This document shows, in pieces, positions 6,563 through 9,280 of a DNA stretch of 9,280 nt. The notes under the pieces were generated by a model that saw only the letters and a program-made list of their open reading frames with translations, made no database searches and had not been told where the DNA came from. The stretch's first letter is position 1, and each line of letters opens with the position of its first letter. The position numbers and the translations under genes are program-made. Source of the DNA: Verrucomicrobiia bacterium (GTDB taxonomy: Bacteria; Verrucomicrobiota; Verrucomicrobiia; Verrucomicrobiales; Akkermansiaceae); contig CANHKJ010000108.1 in assembly GCA_947460915.1 (NCBI GenBank), positions 1 through 9,280 on the forward strand. The letters are read 5' to 3'.

Positions 6563-7768
6563 ATGAGCGACAACGTAATCATCCTTGGCGCTGGTGCTAG
6601 TTACGACGCTGGCATTCCCTTGCTTGGAAATTTCATAGACAAAATGATCGAGATATCTGCGACAGGGCGTGGTCCTCGCGGTGTGCTTAAATCAGAAGAA
6701 CAATCGATCTTAAAAAAAGCATTGGAAATTCGAAATAAGATTGAAAACTATCATGCCCGAGTAGCAATCGATCAGTTCAATCTAGAACAGATTTTATCCG
6801 TTTTGGTCTTCGAATCGCAGATAGGAAATAGCAAGGGTAAAAGAGATTTAGAGATTTTCTCAAAAGCAATTGCTACAATGATTGAGTTGACTTGCAATGT
6901 CATGCATGATGGGAAATTCAATACAATCCAGGAAAGTAAAAAACAGGTGTATTGTAATTTCTGGAAAAATCTTATTTGGCATCACTCAGCGGGCATGGAG
7001 AACATTCCTACAATTTTATCTTTCAACTATGATTTAGTCTTGGAAAGATCCCTAGCTCAGGCAATTGTCGGTCACAAAGATTTCGATTTTTGGAGGAAGA
7101 CGCGCTTTGACGGTTTCCAACTTGATTTTCAAAGCGAGGCTTGCGAATCTCCCGTTTTTTTACTCAAACAAGCACGATGGGAGGGGATGCCTTCTGAGCA
7201 AAAAATGGGATTTATTCTAGAACAGGATAAGAATGTCGGAGAGGCAGAATCGAAGAACATTGCCAAAATCAAAATATTGAAACTACATGGCTCGCTTAAT
7301 TTTCCACATCGTAAAAACGAGGAAGAATGGTCCATGGTTAAAGCAGTTGAAAATGCAAAAATCATACCACCAGTTTTTAACAAAGCTGATTCGACCTTCG
7401 CCTCGCCCATCTGGAAGTCGGCCTTGAATGAGCTGAGAAATTGCAAAAATCTCATTGTCTGTGGATACAGCTTGCCGACCACCGACACCTACATGCAATA
7501 TTTTCTGAAAGCTGCGCTTGGCCCCAATCTTCATTTGAACAAGATCTGCGTATTCGATCCTGAACTATACAAATCTGATACCAAGGGAGAAGAATTGAAA
7601 AAGCGCTACATGGAGTGTTTCTCCCCGCAATTTAAACAGCGCATTGATTTTCAACCCTCTGGCAAAGTGAGTGCAGGTACTAAACTGGGCACATTCGCTC
7701 ACATGGTTAGTCTATTCGCTCATGAGCCCGCTCAACTGTTGTTTGGACTAAATCCAGAAGAAAAATAA
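6563..7768 (+). CDS. SIR2-like protein, candidate NAD+-consuming defence effector
   Basis: A 401-residue protein of the bacterial defence-type SIR2-like group. It begins almost at once with the NAD-binding loop GAGASYDAGIP (9-19), followed by SFNYD (153-157), KLHGSLNF (240-247) and IVCGYSLPTTD (298-308). By comparison with SIR2 effectors such as those of Thoeris and DSR, N155 and H242 are the expected catalytic positions, and both are present. Such proteins usually hydrolyse NAD+ during phage infection, causing growth arrest or cell death; enzymatic activity here is inferred. There is no signal peptide or transmembrane segment, so it should be cytoplasmic. About 80 residues lie between the FNYD and LHGS motifs, and only about 90 follow GYSLP, so no large extra sensor domain is fused. 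The ATG is four bases after the R-M stop codon, which strongly suggests co-transcription and possibly translational coupling. Codon use is richer in A/T than in most of the R-M gene, consistent with a separate origin. An R-M-associated SIR2 with a non-NADase role remains possible. Confidence 0.85.
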   Translation: MSDNVIILGAGASYDAGIPLLGNFIDKMIEISATGRGPRGVLKSEEQSILKKALEIRNKIENYHARVAIDQFNLEQILSVLVFESQIGNSKGKRDLEIFSKAIATMIELTCNVMHDGKFNTIQESKKQVYCNFWKNLIWHHSAGMENIPTILSFNYDLVLERSLAQAIVGHKDFDFWRKTRFDGFQLDFQSEACESPVFLLKQARWEGMPSEQKMGFILEQDKNVGEAESKNIAKIKILKLHGSLNFPHRKNEEEWSMVKAVENAKIIPPVFNKADSTFASPIWKSALNELRNCKNLIVCGYSLPTTDTYMQYFLKAALGPNLHLNKICVFDPELYKSDTKGEELKKRYMECFSPQFKQRIDFQPSGKVSAGTKLGTFAHMVSLFAHEPAQLLFGLNPEEK

Positions 7769-7781
7769 TATAATCTGATAA

Positions 7782-8369
7782 ATGATGTCCCCCATCGAAG
7801 CCAGTGCCCTTTTCACAACCATCGTCGGACTCATCTGCAATTGGAAGCAGGAAAGATCCTCCCAAGCCACCGACCGCTATCAGGATTTCATGTCTTGGCT
7901 TTTGCAGCACAATTTCAATGAGCTTAGCGAGCGTATCTCCAACTCGCAGGAACTGCAACGTGACCTTGCTACTTTGCTCCAACAGGATCTCTCTGTCATC
8001 AGCACCAAATTGGATACCATCGTTTGCAGTATCTCAGCCGTGGCTGATAAAATCGATTCTCTTTCCCAAATCAGCAGAACTCTTGGTGCCGATACTAACG
8101 AGCTATCGGAGCAAGCCACAGAAATTATCAAGATTTTTGATCAGTTAGAAGCGCAACGAATGATTTATTCTAATGCCTTCCACCAGTGTATTTATGACTT
8201 CAAAGCTGTTGCTTTCCGAGACAAGCGTTTTATCCTAGCCGACATACAATCATTAGAAAAAATGAGCTTTCTTCGTCGCGTTGATCATAATAACAACGGA
8301 GATCCGATTTACGTCATCACACGGCAAGGTAGCTCTTTCGCTCAGCAACTCCCTGAAATATCTCTATAG
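7782..8369 (+). CDS. Coiled-coil protein with winged-helix-like C-terminus, putative partner of the SIR2/R-M pair
   Basis: A 195-residue cytoplasmic protein that I do not recognise by name. Residues 5-22 form a hydrophobic or amphipathic helix (EASALFTTIVGLICNW), too polar downstream to be a clear membrane anchor. A well-marked block around RYQDFMSWLLQHNFNEL (32-48) follows, then a long helical, coiled-coil-like stretch to about residue 125 with regularly spaced L/I residues. The end, ILADIQSLEKMSFLRRV...GDPIYVITRQGSSFA (151-187), has the shape of a winged-helix: recognition-like helix, a hairpin turn at the NNNGDP, then a strand. This could bind DNA or another protein. Start: ATGATG at 7782-7787, with the first chosen; no ribosome binding site is evident. 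It begins 13 bases after the SIR2 stop codon, so it is likely in the same operon, and could sense infection, restrain the SIR2 enzyme or regulate transcription. None of these roles is shown by sequence. Confidence 0.75.
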   Translation: MMSPIEASALFTTIVGLICNWKQERSSQATDRYQDFMSWLLQHNFNELSERISNSQELQRDLATLLQQDLSVISTKLDTIVCSISAVADKIDSLSQISRTLGADTNELSEQATEIIKIFDQLEAQRMIYSNAFHQCIYDFKAVAFRDKRFILADIQSLEKMSFLRRVDHNNNGDPIYVITRQGSSFAQQLPEISL

Positions 8370-8420
8370 CATGACTGGAGCTGGTTCTTGGAAACGGGTA
8401 TTTTTCTAATGATGCTATTT

Positions 8421-8448
8421 TTTGAAGCGTCGCGTTGCCACGCGTGGC
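8421..8448 (+). repeat. REP-like palindromic element (copy 2)
   Basis: TTTGAAGCGTCGCGTTGCCA (8421-8440) opens a 23-base element ending at 8443. It matches the reverse complement of 858-880 at 21 of 23 positions. GCGTCGCGTTGCCACGC (8427-8443) can fold with six pairs and one mismatch around a GTT loop. Overlapping it, GCCACGCGTGGC (8437-8448) is a perfect 12-base palindrome. It sits in the gap between the coiled-coil gene and the membrane protein gene and is the main reason to prefer the later ATG for the latter. It may also serve as the 3' boundary of the defence transcript. Confidence 0.6.
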
Positions 8449-8472
8449 CTTACAAATCAACCATTACTAAAA

Positions 8473-9147
8473 ATGAAAACCAAGAAACAAAAACTGATAA
8501 TCACGGTCCTGATTCTATCTGCCGCAATACTATGCTTGATAAAGTACGGTCTAAAAAAATTTGATCTTCATATTGCACAAGCTGCTACGTCGACTATATC
8601 TGATAGATCCGCACCTACTCTACCTCACGCCACCCAGCCAAGCAATCCTCTGATGACAATAGCGGAAGTATATCTTACTCCTATAGAATTCTATGGAAAA
8701 GTGGTTGACCAATATAATAAGCCCATACCGGATGCCCAAGTGAAAGTAAGTGTTAATAACCGCCATTTCCTACCCTCTACGAACAACTTCACACTTAAGA
8801 CGGATGCTAATGGTGACTTTTCCATCAAAGATCAGAGAGGTGCATCCGTGTCTATTGATGTTTCCCATAAAGAATATATGCAAATTTCGCCTGGCCAACT
8901 CAACATCACACATTCTAGCGGATTGTTTGACTATGCTATTAAAGATGACAAAGGAAAATGCTATAAAGATCCCCAAAAACCTACGTATTTCATGTTGTTT
9001 AAAGTAGGAGAAACGCAAGATATCTATCACATAGAATCAAAAAATATTGACATGCCCATGGATGGCACGCCTTATGTATTCTGTCTAGATGAAGACAAAC
9101 AAAACGGCACCCATAAAATCATATTTTCTTTCACAGCCATCCCATAG
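8473..9147 (+). CDS. Membrane-anchored protein with carboxypeptidase-regulatory-like domain, function unknown
   Basis: With the ATG at 8473 the product is 224 residues. A basic N-terminus (MKTKKQK) precedes one hydrophobic helix, residues 8-27, giving a signal anchor with the rest outside the cytoplasm. A Ser/Thr/Pro-rich linker (about 38-60) leads to a beta-sandwich of the carboxypeptidase regulatory-like type: IEFYGKVVDQYNKPIPDAQVKV (71-92), LKTDANGDFSIKD (108-120) and SVSIDVSHKEY (125-135). The 'G.V.D..nkPIpdA.V' opening and the 'T.DanGdFsi' turn are typical. Such domains are structural or adhesive, not catalytic. The last 90 residues are unassigned and include two cysteines (163 and 204), which could form a disulfide. 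An in-frame TTG at 8422 would add 17 residues encoded by the REP-like repeat, so I reject it. No Shine-Dalgarno is visible. The distance from the upstream gene (103 bases) and the membrane location suggest it is not part of the defence operon. Confidence 0.75.
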   Translation: MKTKKQKLIITVLILSAAILCLIKYGLKKFDLHIAQAATSTISDRSAPTLPHATQPSNPLMTIAEVYLTPIEFYGKVVDQYNKPIPDAQVKVSVNNRHFLPSTNNFTLKTDANGDFSIKDQRGASVSIDVSHKEYMQISPGQLNITHSSGLFDYAIKDDKGKCYKDPQKPTYFMLFKVGETQDIYHIESKNIDMPMDGTPYVFCLDEDKQNGTHKIIFSFTAIP

Positions 9148-9280
9148 CCTGAGAACGAAGCTGCGCAAGCTTTGAACTGCCAAGGCTAGGGTTTCGTTTT
9201 AGAGGAATGGCGATTGCGATTTTTTTCTTCGGGTTCGGGTTTATTTTGATTTTACGCGCTGATGCTGTCCCATGAGATCA
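9148..9280. other. Downstream intergenic tail with a weak hairpin
   Basis: After the last stop codon, CGAAGCT (9156-9162) and AGCTTTG (9168-9174) pair around the loop GCGCA with one G-U wobble. No T-tract follows directly, so it is only a weak terminator candidate. From 9210 on, the sequence is a T-rich, roughly hexameric pattern (for example TTCGGGTTCGGG at 9229-9240). The ATG at 9207 opens only a 22-codon frame (stop at 9273-9275). On the - strand, two frames run in from beyond the window and stop at 9241-9243 and 9252-9254, so the end of a convergent gene cannot be excluded, but too little is visible to call it. Confidence 0.4.

Noticed and set aside
8422..8472. Upstream TTG start for the membrane protein
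   Set aside because: The extra 17 residues come from the REP-like repeat, and the ATG at 8473 places a basic stretch and anchor helix exactly at the N-terminus.
8409..8560. Short frame from the ATGATG at 8409-8414 (about 50 codons)
   Set aside because: It crosses the palindromic repeat and then overlaps the membrane protein in another frame, with no family-like composition.
9207..9275. 22-codon frame MAIAIFFFGFG...
   Set aside because: Very short, lies in a T-rich quasi-repeat, and the purine stretch before it is too close to the ATG to serve as a ribosome binding site.

Overview
The window looks like an accessory (defence) locus next to an unrelated chromosomal gene in a moderately GC-rich Gram-negative bacterium. 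The genes lack clear Shine-Dalgarno sequences, there is a secreted-protein gene with a signal peptide, and the long intergenic stretch is packed with short palindromic and tandem repeats. That combination suggests a Verrucomicrobiota/PVC-type genome, but this is an impression from style and not a proven assignment. All five genes I accept are on the + strand.

Layout. 16-765: a small secreted protein of unknown function. 766-1566: about 800 bases without a credible gene but rich in repeats. It holds three diverged copies of a 'GGAGAAGGGATT' hairpin element, a REP-like hairpin with a degenerate partner, an 11-unit 21-bp tandem array (981-1211) and an 18-bp tandem duplication. 1567-6558: one very large gene for a single-polypeptide Type ISP-like restriction-modification enzyme: Mrr/PD-(D/E)xK-like nuclease, DEAH-box translocase, gamma-class N6-adenine methyltransferase and C-terminal target recognition region. 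6563-7768: a SIR2-like protein (candidate NAD+-consuming effector) starting 4 bases after the R-M gene. 7782-8369: a 195-residue coiled-coil protein with a winged-helix-like tail, 13 bases after the SIR2 gene. 8370-8472: a short gap with a second REP-like hairpin. 8473-9147: a membrane-anchored protein with a carboxypeptidase-regulatory-like beta domain. 9148-9280: a weak hairpin and no supported gene.

How the genes may work together. The tight spacing of the R-M, SIR2 and coiled-coil genes (4 and 13 bases) argues for one transcript. The R-M protein can by itself methylate host sites and cut unmodified DNA. The SIR2 protein carries the family's GAGAS, FNYD, KLHGS and GYSLP motifs but has no obvious fused sensor, so it probably needs a partner. 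The simplest hypothesis is a two-layer defence: restriction first, NAD+ depletion as a back-up when restriction fails, with the 195-residue protein as adaptor or regulator. This is inference from gene order and motifs only.

Within the R-M gene, codon use changes sharply just after the NPPY motif (about 4690) and reverts near 5790. This covers the late methyltransferase and early specificity region, as expected if specificity was replaced by recombination. A 23-bp REP-like sequence lies in inverted orientation on the two sides of the defence genes (858-880 and 8421-8443, 21/23 matching).
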